A stretch of DNA of 60,000 nucleotides from Cryptomeria japonica (GCF_030272615.1 NC_081409.1:475873573-475933572), one strand, 5' to 3'. Shown: positions 13,474 to 27,400, counted from the stretch's first letter. The notes: generated by a model not told the origin, from the letters alone. Numbers and translations: made by a program.

Positions 13474-13741
13474 TACATCTATCCAAACGAGATAGGCATC
13501 CATCCAACCGGGATGGGCATCTAACCATATGGGTTAGGCATCTATCCATACGGGACTAGGCATCTAACCATATGGGTTAGGCATCTAACCATACGGGTTA
13601 GGCATTTGTCCATACGGGACAGGAGGTTTCATCTATCCAATCCAGAATAGGCATCTACCCAAACAGGGTAGGCATCTATTCATAAGAATAGGATATGCTT
13701 TGGCCAGGGACTTTAGACTCATTAGGACCATCCGGGTCCTG
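13474..13741. repeat. Mini-hairpin array in solo LTR B
   Basis: About eleven units of about 22 bp, each a GGCATC linker plus a small inverted repeat with a 3-6 nt loop. Stems differ between units yet stay complementary: CTAACC-ATAT-GGGTTAG, CTACCC-AAAC-AGGGTAG, CTATTC-ATAA-GAATAG, CCATCC-AACC-GGGATGG, TGTCC-ATAC-GGGACA. A separate hairpin, AGGACC-ATCC-GGGTCCT, closes the block. The same array, with other stem sequences, is in both chromovirus LTRs. Confidence 0.85.
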
Positions 13742-16700
13742 AGCCACTCTCTAAAGACTACACTCCCCTACTAGGAGTGCACCGAGGTCGCCGTCCTTAG
13801 GAGTATTAAAATAATTACATAAACAAGCTTGAGTTCTGCCTTGGAATTCGGCCTAAAGCCTCGGGAAGTCAAGCGAATCCATACGGGATTCCTTTTGAGT
13901 ATGCATTGAAATAATTTTAACCTTTCAATTATTATTTGCACCATTTGATTAAAAGACCAAGGAGCTTCAAGAACCAACTACTCACCCATAACCAATCCTA
14001 ATCCCCATCCCCAAATGCCTGAGTACAAGGGACAACTTCGTCCCTAGACTGCCTACATACCCGTTTCAGCACGAGATCAAGGCGTAAAGTATGTAGTTCT
14101 GGTTTCTAACTATGGTTTAATGTAAACTGTTTGGTGGGTATGCAACCCTTTCTAGGGTCAATGTCCTAGACAGTTCCTCTGCGGTTGCTACCCACGATGG
14201 TAGCTCTATAGAAAAAAGGCTCAAGGTGGCCTTCCGCTTGTGGCCTAAAATAACTAAGACCTAATTCCTATTAAAAACGTTACCCTTAAATCATTATCAT
14301 CCTTTGAAAACCATCAAGATAGATAAATTCCAAATCATCACACACCACCAAGCCCTGATGGGGTTTTCTAAGGTTTAACTGAGCGGATCTAAATTCATTT
14401 TAAAAGATTATCTTTTTAGATTATCGATCCAAGGGGGATTACCCACCCCTTGGATTTTTAACTTCCATATGATCCTTATTTCTCCTCGGCGATTTATAGG
14501 GACGATGCCACAAACGCCGTTAGTGCAACTTTATTAGGTGTTAAGTGCAGTAGTTCAACATGACGACATTACCCGTAAGCGTGACCCAGAGGCACCATAG
14601 ATACCGAACACTGCTAAGGTTTTGCTTTCGTCTCCTCTTGTTTAGTTGTCTAACTAAGAATTCTAATTTTGAAATCATGAATCTTATGTAAAGCAATATA
14701 CTAATACAATCATGAAAAATAACTATACTATACAAAGAATTTTTGCTTGAAAACTTGTAAAATTATAACACGAAAAACTTCTTGGAAGGTACTAAATTGC
14801 TTAAAGAAAATCCAATGCCTAGGTAGAAGGCCTTAGAAATGAATTTTAACACTTACTTGATTGAAGGAAAAACTTAATATTAATAAGCTTGAAAGTAACT
14901 GCATTATTCATAACCATCTAATTCTTCTACTTGAAGCAACATAAATTCTATCTTTAATTATTTCCCACAAATGATAACCTTACTTTAATATGAATCTTAA
15001 TGCTTGAAAGGCACTAATTTTCTTAAAGAAGATTAAATTATCTAATAATAATACTTTGAAAATTTAATATTCACTTGTTTGAAGGAAAAAGAAAAGAACT
15101 ATTAACGATAAGTTTTAATAATCGCAATATTTTAATCACTAATTGTTCGAAAATAAGATTAGAAGAGAGTCTAATACTTGCTAATCAACTAACATAAATA
15201 GAGACCCTAAGAAAATTTGAATCAATCTTCTTCTAGTTGTTTTACAACTAGTGTCAATTCCTTTGCAATATTATAAGAGATAACTAACTAATTATTCCAC
15301 TTGAAGTATCGTTTTACCCTTAGATATTTTCTACAAAAAAATAACCTTATAATTTCCATTTTCTTTACTTCAATTTAATTCTCTAAGTGATCATAGGATA
15401 CGTTTCTTGAAAACTCATTTTCTCAATAAGGATAAGGATCCAATAATCTAGAACAATTAATTCTAACTTAATTAAAACTAAGTTCGTTAGACATATACAA
15501 AGAATATGTTTACTTGATTTGAGATTCACAAGATAAGTCAAGTCTTAAATTAAAAGATTTCAGGTTTGATTCTCTTTTGTTTTTCAAGTACAGTTTCTCC
15601 ACTTCCCAATTAATATTAATGTTCTAACAAAATAGATTTTACTTTGAAGCTTGACTATGAAAATCACCTCTACCTGAAATGTAACTCTTCTTTTTACTAG
15701 TCTTATGTTCCCTTAAAGTTAGGAGATAAATTTGACTACTATTAGATTTAAGTATTATAAATGCCTTGATTATTTAAAAATTCAACCTACTACTACTAGA
15801 TAAGACTACTATCCAAATTGAGAAAGGCCATATTATCCAACTTCTTGTAACTTGTATAATAACATCAGTTATGTCACTTGCATGATGCTTGAAGTAAACA
15901 ATTGGTCAAGGACTATGAACATATTAAATTTAAACTGACGATCATAGCGATATATACTAATAATTCATATTAAATTGAAATGCCAACTAACAATCCCAAT
16001 AAATCTCATCTAACTGAATGTTTCCGAATTACAAGTGGCTTGTAACCAAATAAAAGTTTACCAACCCAAAATTTGCTTAGAAAGTAGTTTTTAAATTAAT
16101 AATTAATAGGTAGTTCTAAAATAAATTGAAATATTATTTATCGATAACTCCAAACTATGAAATTTTAATTGAAAGCATTGATTATCAAATATAAACCCTT
16201 ATGATCATTCGTTAGCAATATAATTAATTGTCAACTATAAAAATAATCAAATCAATTTCATATTATAATTTCTTAAGGTTACTAAGCCAAATTATAACTT
16301 AATCAAATGAAATTTATAACAAACTTTATTTAAATCCACTTATAAATTATAAATAAGTCATCTAATCCAAATTATAGTTTATGTATTTACTAGGTAAATT
16401 TATTATTATTATTTATTTATTTTCTTTGAACTAACTTATGGGTACCACTTATAACCATATACTTTATTGATTATTTTAAATTTGTAAACAAATTAATATA
16501 ATCAAATTTTACTATATTATTAGAGTTATAGCATTATTTTCTTAATGACAAACAAATTCAAAAAAAAGATAAAAGAGTTAATAAATGACAACTCATCTAC
16601 AATTACATTTATTAAATTGCATGGCTCTGTAAATGGAGAATGAGAGGGAAGTGGGGAGTGGGGAATGGGCCCGCGGCCCCCCCCAACTACCCACATAAAA

Positions 16701-17361
16701 ATGTTTTCTTTAAATAATAATAATAATAAAAAAGAACTCCCTTAATAAAACAACAAGAACATAGCACCCATTAAATAAAATAAAATAAATAAATGACATA
16801 TTTCATGACACCAACTCAAATTGATGTCTTTTCCAATAATCTTCAATAAAGCAAGATATATATGTGATTTGTGTTATGTTTTTTTTTTTTTACAAGAGAT
16901 AAGAAGAGAATTGGATCAAATATTTTGAGTTTTTTGTTTTAATATGTAGAGAGATGAACGGGTACATTCGTAGAGGAAATCTTTTTGATCTCCTGTAGAA
17001 ACATATTCTCAGAGAGTCCATTTTATTTCATAGAGGTTGATTTTTTACAAGAGAAATTCACTGAGAAACCAGAGAAATAAATTTTCATAGGAAAAGAAAA
17101 CATATTCTCAGGGAGCTCATTTTATTTGACAGAAGAGGAATTCACCGAGAAAATGGAGAAATAAATTTTCACAGAGATTTTATTTCACAGAGGTGGATTT
17201 TTACAAGAGGAATTCACAGAGAAACAGAGAAATAAATTATAATTCCACATAAAAGTAATTTTACACATAATGCTTGATATATTTCCACCGAGAATTAAAT
17301 TATCTCATATATATATTTATTCTGATTTCATAGTGTTAGATTACAACAGGAAATTAAATTG

Positions 17362-17362
<1 letters not shown>

Positions 17363-17432
<70 letters not shown>
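17363..17432. repeat. (TA)n microsatellite
   Basis: An uninterrupted TA run of about 70 bp inside solo LTR B. Confidence 0.97.
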
Positions 17433-17433
<1 letters not shown>

Positions 17434-18851
17434 ATTTCACAAAGAATCAAATTATCAGAGAGGATTATATATATTTTGAAATGAAATTATATGTATTTTC
17501 GGAAATAAGATTTCACAAAGAAGGAGTTTTAGGAAAATTATCTATCTTTATGTTTGAGATAAATTGAAACAAAAAGTTGAGTTCCAGAGGGTTTGAAAAG
17601 CAAGATCTTCTTTTTCCACAAAGCATGAGATTTAAAAAAAAAAAAGGCATCTACTTATATCATTCTACTTCTAAGAATCTGTTTTTTCCTTTTTAAGAAA
17701 AGATAAAGTTAAAAAAAGAAAGAAAAAGAAAATTGCTTATGCATATTGAAAGAAAACTTTTGGTAAATCTTCTACATATATTTTCCATTATCAAAGAATT
17801 TTGGAAAGAATAAAAAAGGATATATTTAACTTAATCTATCTAAATAATTGAGAGAGGGTTATTTGAAAGAAAATTTATATTTAATTTAATCTATCTAAAT
17901 AATTGAGAGAGGTTTATTTGAAAGATAATTTTCATATAAATAAAATCTAAAAGGAAGATAAGAATGATAATTCAAGATTCAAACTTGCAAATAAGCAAAT
18001 GAAGTAGGAGAACCTGGATTGGACAAAGCACCTGCTGTCGAATTCATCCCAATCTTCTTGCTAACCTACTTCAATCCTTACTGGAGCTTCATGAGAATTC
18101 TTCATCTAAACTTAAAAATCCTTCTATCCAACATGACTAATAAAATTCTTCTACTACTAACAAGAATAATCAAGAGCTTCAGAAAACTACTTTTCCATCC
18201 AAGGCTATGAACTCTCCCTTTTCGAAAATTTAGAACTCAATATATAGAAGAGAGAGTCATTTTCTCACTACAAAGGAATTAATTGATTTCCATATTCTTT
18301 TTCCCAAAATAATTTCATGCAAAATGATTAATTATCATAGTGGGGTTACATGCAAAAAAATTGAATTTGAGATTCTCTTCTAGAACCCTCTTATTTCCTC
18401 CTACAACATGTGCTAAATAACATATTGAGAAAATAAATAATTTCTAAATTAATTTATTGGAAAAAAGATTGTTGTCATAGTGGGGGTTACATTTGATCAT
18501 GCATTTAAAATTCACATTTGAATTCTCCTCCATTTTATCAAAAATAAATTTTGTAACTCCTTTGTCATAAAAAGAACTATGAATAGAATTATTCTTGTCA
18601 TAGAATAATTTATAACTCCCATGTCATATATTTGCTAAATATAATCTTTATTCCTTGATATTTTGAATTTGAAAATTGCTTTTCTAGAATTTCTCCTACA
18701 CCATGTGCTCAATTAGAATATTGAGGAAATAAATAATTTCCAAGTAAATTATGACCTCACGAGTTTGTCACCACTATTTAATTCTTCTTTTTATTTAAAA
18801 ACTTCAACCTCATTTCAATTTATCTTTTCTTTCTAACATTACTCATAAAAT

Positions 18852-18896
<45 letters not shown>
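18852..18896. repeat. (TAG)n microsatellite
   Basis: About fifteen TAG units close to the right end of solo LTR B. Confidence 0.97.
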
Positions 18897-18937
18897 CAAG
18901 TCATATCAAGTTCCAAAAAGAGGGTTATGACAATCAT

Positions 18938-19691
18938 AAAAATGAGGAAAAAGGAAGGAAATTTTGTTATCTACAAACAACACAAACTCTAAACTTTGGA
19001 TTAAGAATCTCCACAAGAAAAACACAAAAGATACCAAAAGCGCTAAATGGGGAATGTATGTACATATATTTTCTCCATTGCTATAGAAACTAGAATTGCT
19101 ATTGTAACTACTCAAAGATGAAATTTTAATTTTTAATTTCCCCTTGTCATTGTGTGACTGCTAATCTAGATTGCAATCTTGGCAAAAAAGTAAGAGTTTT
19201 TGTTAGACTATTTTTTCAATGATTGTCTAATTTTTTGGGGGACTAGGGACTACATATACATAGATTGATAGTCTTACATTCTTGTCATTTTTATACAAGA
19301 ATCTGTTGGTGTGAGAACATCTATGATGAATGCTTTTGCAACATTTGAAGAAGCATCACAAGATGTATATATATTTTTATATTATAGATAATATGATTAT
19401 ATATACATGTACATTTATAGTCTTAAATTCTTGTCATTTTCTATACAAGAAACTATCATAGTTGGTTTATGCATGACGAGTCCTACAAAAATAGAAGAAG
19501 CATCAAAGTAGATAATGTTTACATAGAAGTAGATATATGGTTAGTTTATGATTCATTGTCAACAATTATGCATTAATTTCTATCAATTTTATTCTACCTG
19601 TTATGATCTTCTACACGATTTAGCTTTGTGGATTCTCTACCAATGACGTATGCTAGGACTCTTGATAGTCCTAGGAGACCATCACATGTAG
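18938..19691. other. Spacer between solo LTRs B and C
   Basis: No gene is seen. A segment of about 165 bp is duplicated in tandem (near 19250-19420 and 19417-19510): each copy has a tagtcttacattcttgtcat-like phrase, then atacaagaa and gaagaagcatca. A perfect 8-bp inverted repeat, CTAGGACT...AGTCCTAG with a 6-nt loop, lies at about 19652-19673, just before the next LTR. Confidence 0.55.
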
Positions 19692-19696
19692 AATGT

Positions 19697-21107
19697 TGTT
19701 GGATATTGGCTGATATGTTGTCATTGATGTCAACATATGTGGAGATTGCTGATGAGGAGATTGTTGGAAAGTTTTTTGTGTATTCCAGTGTTGTAGTTTG
19801 ACTGGATGAGTTGGTTTAGCCTGTGTATTGCAGATGAGCTGATGCAGTTTAAAGGGTTTCTGGTATATTGTCTATAGATGGTTTATTCCTATTTATAGAG
19901 GTCTACATGATGATTTGATCGAGTTATGAGATCCGGTATTAGGATGTTATGCAGTTGTTTGGTATTTTGGTTTGTGCTTTGTGTTGCTTTGGGATTGCTA
20001 TATCTTTGGTTGCGGATGTGTAGATTGTGTTTTGGACATTGATGTGTGTCCTTGGTTAGTTTACTTCATGATCTGAATATCCACAAGTGAATCTTTTAGG
20101 TTGACAGTTAGCTATGCTAATATTCTTGAGCTTCGGTAGAGAGATGATGATGATTCTGGTGATCTGGGTTATTGCAGTTGTTGTGATGCAATTCATGTTG
20201 CTTGTGAATGTCTTTAGATCGTGTTCTATGCGTATTGGTGGTCCACATTGATTATTGTGCGTGTTATTGAAGATTTTCCTTGTTCGGTGATGTTCTTCGT
20301 GTTATGTGATATTCTCAGTGATTGTAGCGTTTTGCGGATGATCAAGGCGTAATTGGTGGTGTTGCATGTTTTCGGTATTGATTTGGGTCTAGACTATGTC
20401 TTAGCCAACATTGTTTTGGTTTGCATGCATTGTTGTAGCGTGTGATAATATTATTTTGTAATTTGTATTTAGGGTTTAGCCGACCTATATTTCAAAGGTT
20501 GAAGGGTTTGTATAAATATATGTAATAATCATGTAAGAGGTATGTCTACAAGTGTCTGCATTGTATATGCAACGAGTTGGATGTGTGAACAAGTGATTTG
20601 ATCTTTCGAAAGTGTGGTGAAGAGAAGTGTTGTAGAGCAGACTGTGTGCTTAACCGAAACTGTACTCAAGCATATGGAGATGCTATTTTCATAGTTCATA
20701 TGATGCAGATTGTAGTCTGAATGCTTTTGTAAGTCAGTGAGACTTCGTGTAAGGCAGTGAGCCTTCCCTTAAGGTTGTAGCCTTTCTGGGTTTCTTTTTT
20801 TGAGTAGTGAGCTCTAGGAAGTGTGCCTAAATGCATGTGCATTCCCATTGTAATATTCACATTTACTCCTAACAGGGTATTATCTCATTGTGGGTAGGTT
20901 CCCGCCGTGGTTTTTCCCTTAATCGAGTTTTCCACGTCAAATTTTTTGGTGTTATGCGTGTCATTGATGTGATGTTGTTTCATGCTTTAACTGTTAATTA
21001 TTAGATCTGTTTGTGGTTTAAGTTGCAGTAAGATTTTGTGCAAACGATTCACTCCCCCTGCCCCCACCCCCCCACCTCTCCCCCTCCCTGTTGCATTGTT
21101 GCCAACA
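19697..21107 (+). mobile_element. Solo LTR C (copia-like), 1.4 kb
   Basis: It begins TGTTGGATATTGGC and ends GTTGCCAACA, TG...CA ends that are also a short inverted repeat. AATGT flanks both sides (19692-19696 and 21108-21112), a perfect 5-bp target duplication. TATAAATATA at 20511-20520 marks a likely U3/R border, giving U3 of about 815 bp. Near the 3' end there is a CCCGCCGTGGTTTTTCCC and TTTTCCACGT block that is common in plant Ty1/copia LTRs (from general knowledge), then GATTCACTCCCCC. It shares TTGTCATTGATGTCAACA with solo LTR A. No internal region is present. Confidence 0.85.
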
Positions 21108-21112
21108 AATGT

Positions 21113-22192
21113 TTGTCGATAAAAAGACACGAAGACTTGAGGTAATCAAGAATTAAAGTTTAGATAAATTATAGTTTAATATAGTAATTTTGATGTTAAT
21201 TTGAGAGTTCTAAATTATAGTATATAAGTTTATGTTTAGTAGTATAACTTATCTACCATTGAAATAATTAACCTAATTTATGGTTGGAATTATTATTGTA
21301 CACCCAACTTCACATCCAACTAGTTGTTCAAAGAAGCTAGATTTTGATGATCCACCACAAGTTTAGGATATGATTGAGACATTGAGGGTCACTTGTGGGA
21401 ATTTAGGAATTGATGCATAACTATTGAATATGTATATTGTATATAGATCTTGAAATGACATAATTTTTTTTTCTAAAACTTGTTTTGAGTTGGCATATAT
21501 ACAGATTTTGTATTTGTGTACACAATTATTCTACAATTTGATATATAAACATCAATAGTTAGTCTAGTGTGTATGTTTTACTACGTTGAAACTTAAAATG
21601 TGAATGTATAATCAAATTTAGAATGATTATTATATGAACAATAACATGTTATAAATATATTTCTTGCAATGTTGCACTTTTAGTTTATGAATTACATATC
21701 ATTTTGAGCCCTAAATGATATTGCACTTTAGTAGTTTTTGAATTAAATTTGATAATCCACCTATATTAATGTTGAATTTGGTTGCCTTGGGAAACTTCAC
21801 CAAATTTAATGACCATTTTTCCGATGTGATTATAGTATTAAAATGATTGTACAATACATTTCTCTCTTAGATGTCTAATTAGATATGACTATTATCTATT
21901 TGTGAGAAGAATAAATAGATTTGATGAGTGGCCATTGCATATCAAATATTGAAACATCTTATGTAATCTTCACAAAACATTGGCAAGTGGTACTATCGTT
22001 AGGTTAAATTTATCAATCATAACACGAATGCTTAGTAATGATGGATAACATCATAAATAAAGGGTTTTTTTCATTAGTTTGAGACTATCATAATCCACAT
22101 AACAATACAGTCATGTTGGGATAGTCATAATAGCCCATAAGATCATCAAATTCCATAGATTAATGCTGAAAAATGAAAGATATTGGCTGCCC
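21113..22192. other. AT-rich spacer
   Basis: No gene, element end or repeat could be recognised here. Confidence 0.5.
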
Positions 22193-22900
22193 AAGGTAGT
22201 ACACACTACTATCTAGGTATTAGGTTTCATTTTGTCCTCCTAAGAAAACCTTAGGTTGCCAATGGGAAACGATTGTTCAAACAAAAGTTGCCAAATTATA
22301 AAAATATAAAATCATTAGTAGCATTCACAAATGGACAACACAAACACATCAAGGTGGATAATTAAATGGTAGGGAAGGTCTATTTTCATTGCCCAAGTTA
22401 CCCAATCAATAAGGAGTGCATTATTCCAAAGTATTCTCTAAAAAAATGACTAAGGTAGTACACACTAGTATCTAGTTATGGGGTTTCATTATGTCCTCCT
22501 AAGACAACCCTAGGTTGCCCATGAGAAAATGAATGTTCAAACAAAAGTTGCCAAATTATAAAATTGTTAGTAGCATTCACAAACAAACAACAAAAACACG
22601 TCAAGGTGGATAATTAAATGGTAGGGAAGGTCTATTTTCATTGCCCAAGTCACTCGATCAATAAGGAATACATTATTCTAGAGTAGTCTCTAAAGAGTTG
22701 TAAGAGCAAAAAATTGTCAAACTATGACAAATTAGTTTTCTTAAGCTCGTGGTATGTAGTAATGTTTCATCTAGACCTAAAAGTGCATATGAAATCCCTC
22801 TAAACCAACCTCTCTTAGTTTTTATCAACTCAAACCCAATTGATTATGCCAACATCAAATGAATATCTGTAAAAACAGTTAGTGGAAAGTAGTGCAATGT
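22193..22900. repeat. Tandem repeat block, family of the 41/55 kb arrays
   Basis: A unit of about 260 bp beginning aaggtagtacacac occurs at 22193 and 22453. Inside each is a phrase also found at 40.9-41.6, 54.2-56.6 and 59.2-59.9 kb: a cacrtcaaggtgg phrase, then gggaaggtct, a cccaagt phrase and tagtctctaaag. The tail after 22730 (ccaacctctctta, gttagtggaaagtagtgcaa) matches unit ends near 55000-55090. No coding is seen. Confidence 0.75.
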
Positions 22901-23071
22901 TATCCCCAATTTGGACTTAGGAAAAATTGGGATAACCCTACAAATTTTTGGCACATTTATAGTTTAAATGCTCCATGCATGCATTTTGAGATGATTTTGT
23001 CACCTAACCTGCATGATTGTCATTTAGGAATCCTTTGAAATTCCTTACTGTTTTTATTTTGTCAACTTTTA

Positions 23072-24395
23072 GGTCTATTTCGGGTTCACAGACCCGATCT
23101 ACACCATTTTGGTCTTTAGGTGCAGATCGGATTTGTAGACCCGATTTACACCTTCCCTTTGCACATTTAGGTGCAATTCAGGTCCATAAACCTGAAATAC
23201 ACCTTGGTCGTGCATTTTCAAGTGCAAACCGGGTTTATGGATTTGATTTGCACCTATTTATTGCACTTTTAGTTTGAAGTAAATGTCGAGCCTTTATCAT
23301 TTTGATTTAGGAGTCTTTTAATTCATTTTTATCTCTTAATCTCTTTGCATTATCTCTTGTTGGTTTTTTCATTTTACTTGAAGGCAAGGTCATTTTGACT
23401 CAAGTTTCTTCCAAATTGTAGTGACTCCAAATATTTTTGGTTAAGTTTCATTTTTCATGGCTTTCTTTGTCGTTTTTGTTCTTTTTCTCATCTTTTCATT
23501 TTTGTTTTGTTTTCATGCCCTAGTTGGGCCATCTTACCCTTGATTTTGAATCTCTCCTTTCATAGTGTGGTTCAGGGTTTACAAAATCGAACTACATTTC
23601 CATTTGTATAGTGTGATTCGGGTTTTGTAAATCCCGAACATACCAAACTCTCTCACTGTTTTATCTCTATTTACCTTGGTGTGCTTGGGTTGTTGAATCC
23701 GAATCACACCAATGTATAAATGTTATTGGTGTAATTCAGGTTCATCAACCTGAACACCACATTTGTTCTATCATCATCATTAAGCATTATCCTCTTGGTG
23801 TTGTTCGGGTTTACTGACCCAAACAACACCATTGTAATGGTGGTGTTTGGGCCTGTTAACCTAAACAACACCATGTTTCGATCCATGCAATATATTTCAC
23901 ATGGTAGTGTTCAGGTTTCTAAACCTGAACCACACCATATCACAAGTGTTTCGGTTTATAGACCCAAACACCACCATGTTGCATTACCAACATTTTATTT
24001 GGTGTTGGTCAGTTTTGTAGATCCGACCTACACCACAATCATATTCTTGGTGTAGTTTGGACCTACCAACCTAACCTACACCTATCCCGCCTTTACAATT
24101 TTTAAATGTAATTTGGGTCTACTGACCTGACCGACATTGCCACTTTGTTTTACCCATGTGTAGTTCGGGATTGTAGGTCTGAAATACACCTAATATTTTC
24201 CTCCCTAGTTTTAATTTGCAGTTCGGACTTACAAATCCAAACTAAACATATGATCTACACTTATCCTTTTAGTGTAAATTGGGTCTACAAACCCGAATTA
24301 CACCAAATGCACACGCATGTAAATAGGGGTTGTAGACCCGATTTACACTTGCTCAACTATGATACAATGAGGGTTTTAGAAACCCTAATAGCATC
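23072..24395. repeat. Array of about twenty ~34-nt palindromes with co-varying arms
   Basis: Imperfect palindromes, mostly exactly 34 nt, begin near 23072, 23119, 23170, 23221, 23564, 23610, 23678, 23728, 23797, 23839, 23903, 23945, 24001, 24049, 24105, 24157, 24216, 24271, 24316 and 24361. The ends are usually GGTGTR...YACACC, and the centre often reads GGGTYTACARACCC. Starts are 42-69 bp apart except for a gap of about 310 bp after the fourth. Arms vary between units but remain complementary: the 23797 unit pairs GGTGTTGTTCGGGT with ACCCAAACAACACC (13 of 14 as strict complement), and the 23903 unit pairs GGTAGTGTTCAGGT with ACCTGAACCACACC (12 of 14). Spacers share little beyond being T-rich. 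Short open frames across it (86-89 codons) switch frame and are not called. Confidence 0.88.
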
Positions 24396-24429
24396 AAATT
24401 CAGTACATACATGATCCCGTTTAGTTAAA

Positions 24430-27400
24430 ATGATTAGGATGGTTGGTGATTATTCTTCACAAGTATTGATGTTTTCTCTATGCTACAGTGCCATTCTTAT
24501 GCAAAAAATAAGATCCACATCAAGTCTTTGCGCTTTCTTCATTATCTTCGAATATTGATAATATAAGGGATATTGAAATAGGTCATGTGGAACTAGAAAA
24601 ATTCCTCAAAAGGATCGAGCAGACAACTTCATACTATAAGATGGAGCCTACCATCAATAGTAGTATTCATCTGGTCTCAACATTCCAATGTCTACTCAGA
24701 ACCCTAGATTTGTTTTTGCAGTGACAAACCATTTTGATCATGTTAGTAGAAGTGTGAAAGATGCTAGCATGGAAAAAAGCTTAATAGACTTGACAAGGAC
24801 TTTTTCGACACTATATTAAAGTGTCCAAACATTGAAAAGTATGCTGATATCACCATGCAATCATCACATAGTTATTATGATAGGAATTATGATAAGTTTA
24901 TAAGAAACATGAATAATAATTGGTTGAAGTCTTCAAGACCTTCAATTTCTAGGTGAACAGAAACCTTTCACGAGAGTGATCTTATTGAGGAAGTTAATGA
25001 TTTGGTTACTCTTCTAAGTAGGGTTAAGAGACTTCCTACTTCAGATACCTATTATGAATGGATGTATCAATACATCCATATAATTAGGCAAAACAAGGAG
25101 AAAATATATTGGGGTATGCAAATAAGTGATGCTTGTGTGAGTAACTCACCAAGGTACTAGCTACCCTTAAGTTATATATAAGATCCTATTTGGTATATGC
25201 AATAGCTTCTATGAGACACTTCCTAGGTTTGTCTACATCAAGAGACTTCGATAGATTGTTGTGTATGAATAATATTCCCAATTGGTATTTAGGAATAGTT
25301 TCCATAATTTTTTAAGAGTGAATGATGCATTTTTTGGCTACTATATGTGCATGCTAAACAAAGATTTATACAACAAAAGAGCATCTGATGGCACATGGGA
25401 TGTGGTGAACCAATCTGGATGTATGTTCCTACAATTCCCTACCTTCACCTACCTTACAGTGGGATGCTTTAATGGTGAACCTTTCATGCTCCCAAGGTAC
25501 CCATCGGATAAAATTGTCTTGATGGAATTGGCTCGTCAAATGGTGGTACTGCATGAGGTACAATTTGGTTCACATAAGGAAAGTTTCAAGTTCTCATTGG
25601 CTATCGACGAATACTTCATCAATTCAAATTTGAAGGCAAGGGCAATGGAAGAGAAAATGAGAAGAATGACCATGAAATTATTCAAGTGAAGGAGAGACTT
25701 TGATTATAGGGGGACGAGGAATAAATTGAAGAAAACATATGTCCATGTACATCGCATTGAATACATCTGGATTGATTATAGTATAGATCATGATATCAAG
25801 AAACTAGATTATTGTCTACTCATAGTGGATCAAATTCGAGAGCTTGATCTTGCAGATACTCCTGATGATCTTGAAGATGATGAAGATGTCCTACATCACA
25901 TGTATGTAGAAAAGAAAGTTTCAGGAACACCCAAGTACTACTTATTCAGTGGTCACAAAAAAAGCAACCTCCATTAGGGATATATTCCAAAGTATTTCTG
26001 TGTATACTAATGTTTGGCTTACTAGAAAAGGGATTTGGTTGAAGCTCTTTTCCACTGGTTCTAAAGATGATACTATTGGACCTGTTGGGAAAAGATCAGA
26101 GATTAGGACAAAAAACAAACAAGATCTTGTTGCTCCCCAGAAAGCTCTGTAGTTGAAATTTATAATTAGGATTAATAAAGGAAAAGCCCAGGGAGAGTCA
26201 TCCACTCCAAATACCCAGGAGGCAAAGGAGCCTGCGGTACAAGGTGAGAATTCAGATTATGAACCTCTTGATCTAGAGCCTACTGATGTGGAGCAACTTG
26301 AAGGTATGAGGAAGATAATGAAGAACATGATGATGAATATGATAAAGAGGGATTACCAAAATCCTCCAAGATTTTTTAGTCAGATAAGTCTCATGAGTCT
26401 CATCCTCAGGTATCTCAATCTTTTTCAACCATGGTTCCTATCCCTGCTTCAACAGTTGGGTCAAAACCTTTTGGATCTACTATCACTTGTATTACTCCTA
26501 GTAAAATTGTTCATGTTCCTTCCACTAGTACCAATGAGTCTTCTTTGGATACCCCTCATGATAACATTGAGAATGTTTTCTCTACTTTTCCAAATTTGTT
26601 TTAAGTGTCAACAACAATGTTAGATGGCTTTGATAAATTCATGATAGAAATCAGTCCCACACCTAATGAGTCATCTCTCAAAAATATTCTTGTTATTGTT
26701 ACTACAACTTCACCTATTATGGCTATTACTACTCAAGAATAAGAAAATCCATCTCAAGTCTTAGTTGCAAGTGTTGATGATGATTCTTCCCTACCACCAC
26801 GGTTGTTTTCTAATGCTCCTAAAAGGAAGAAACAAGTTGTCTCCCTATATGACTTTGATTTCAATCAACTTATCTCTACTAAGCCAAAGGACACCAAGAA
26901 AGCTAAGGCCTTTTCAATAATTAAGGTAGATAAAGCAAGGAACAAATATGTAGAGATTGTTGTCCCTCCTGCTAATAAGGACATTGACCAAATTCATGAC
27001 ACAAATTATACTATTAGAAGAGTTTATTTGGGCAAACAATCTCATGACACTATCAAGGGAGATGCTCAAATGGCCTTAGATGCTCTCATTTCTAGATATG
27101 ATGAGGACAAAATCAAGAAAGATAAGCTTAAAGCACAATTTTAATAGCTTACTATTGTTCTAATCAAGGTAACTAAATCCTCAGAGGCAATTGAACTAGT
27201 GACTTCCTCATTAGATGAACATGTCATGAAACTACCCGAGTAAGTAGCGTCATGGAGTAGGGCAGTGGGTGAATGGATGGACATGATGCTCAGTTAGGGA
27301 ATACGAAAACTGAGTTTATCTGTCACTATAGTCAAGAATATTGAAGCTGTGAAAACTGAGGTGGATAATACTATAGAGATTTTCTCTCAAGAGTTGGAAA

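Larger units (their letters stand above)
13357..18932 (-). mobile_element. Solo LTR B, 5.6 kb, related to the chromovirus LTR
   Basis: The left end TGTAATAACCCACTT and right end GGGTTATGACA match the ends of the LTRs of the element at 28438-40219 (TGTGACAACCCACC ... GGGTTGTGACA). ATCAT flanks both sides (13352-13356, 18933-18937), a perfect 5-bp target duplication. From 13474 to about 14620 it is clearly homologous to 28538-29580: the mini-hairpin array, a GCTACCCACGATGGTAGC hairpin, and a CCAAGGGGGATTACCCACC segment. It is 2.2 kb longer than those LTRs and well diverged, so it is a related family or an old copy. Orientation follows the chromovirus; a TATATA on the - strand at 18240-18246 lies about 690 bp from the LTR start. 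No internal domain is present. Confidence 0.85.

Noticed and set aside
13357-18932. Solo LTR B as a complete element with a hidden internal region.
   Set aside because: No PBS, PPT, coding motif or internal LTR copy was found, and the single-copy blocks run in LTR order from end to end.
23072-24395. The palindromic repeats with similar spacers look like a CRISPR array.
   Set aside because: The window is plant DNA, repeats differ from each other by many bases, spacing is uneven and no cas genes are present.
23017-24414. Short open frames over the palindrome array with repeated words such as RPDLHL and KPELHQ.
   Set aside because: The words come from the palindromes in changing frames; stops and frame changes between units argue against coding.
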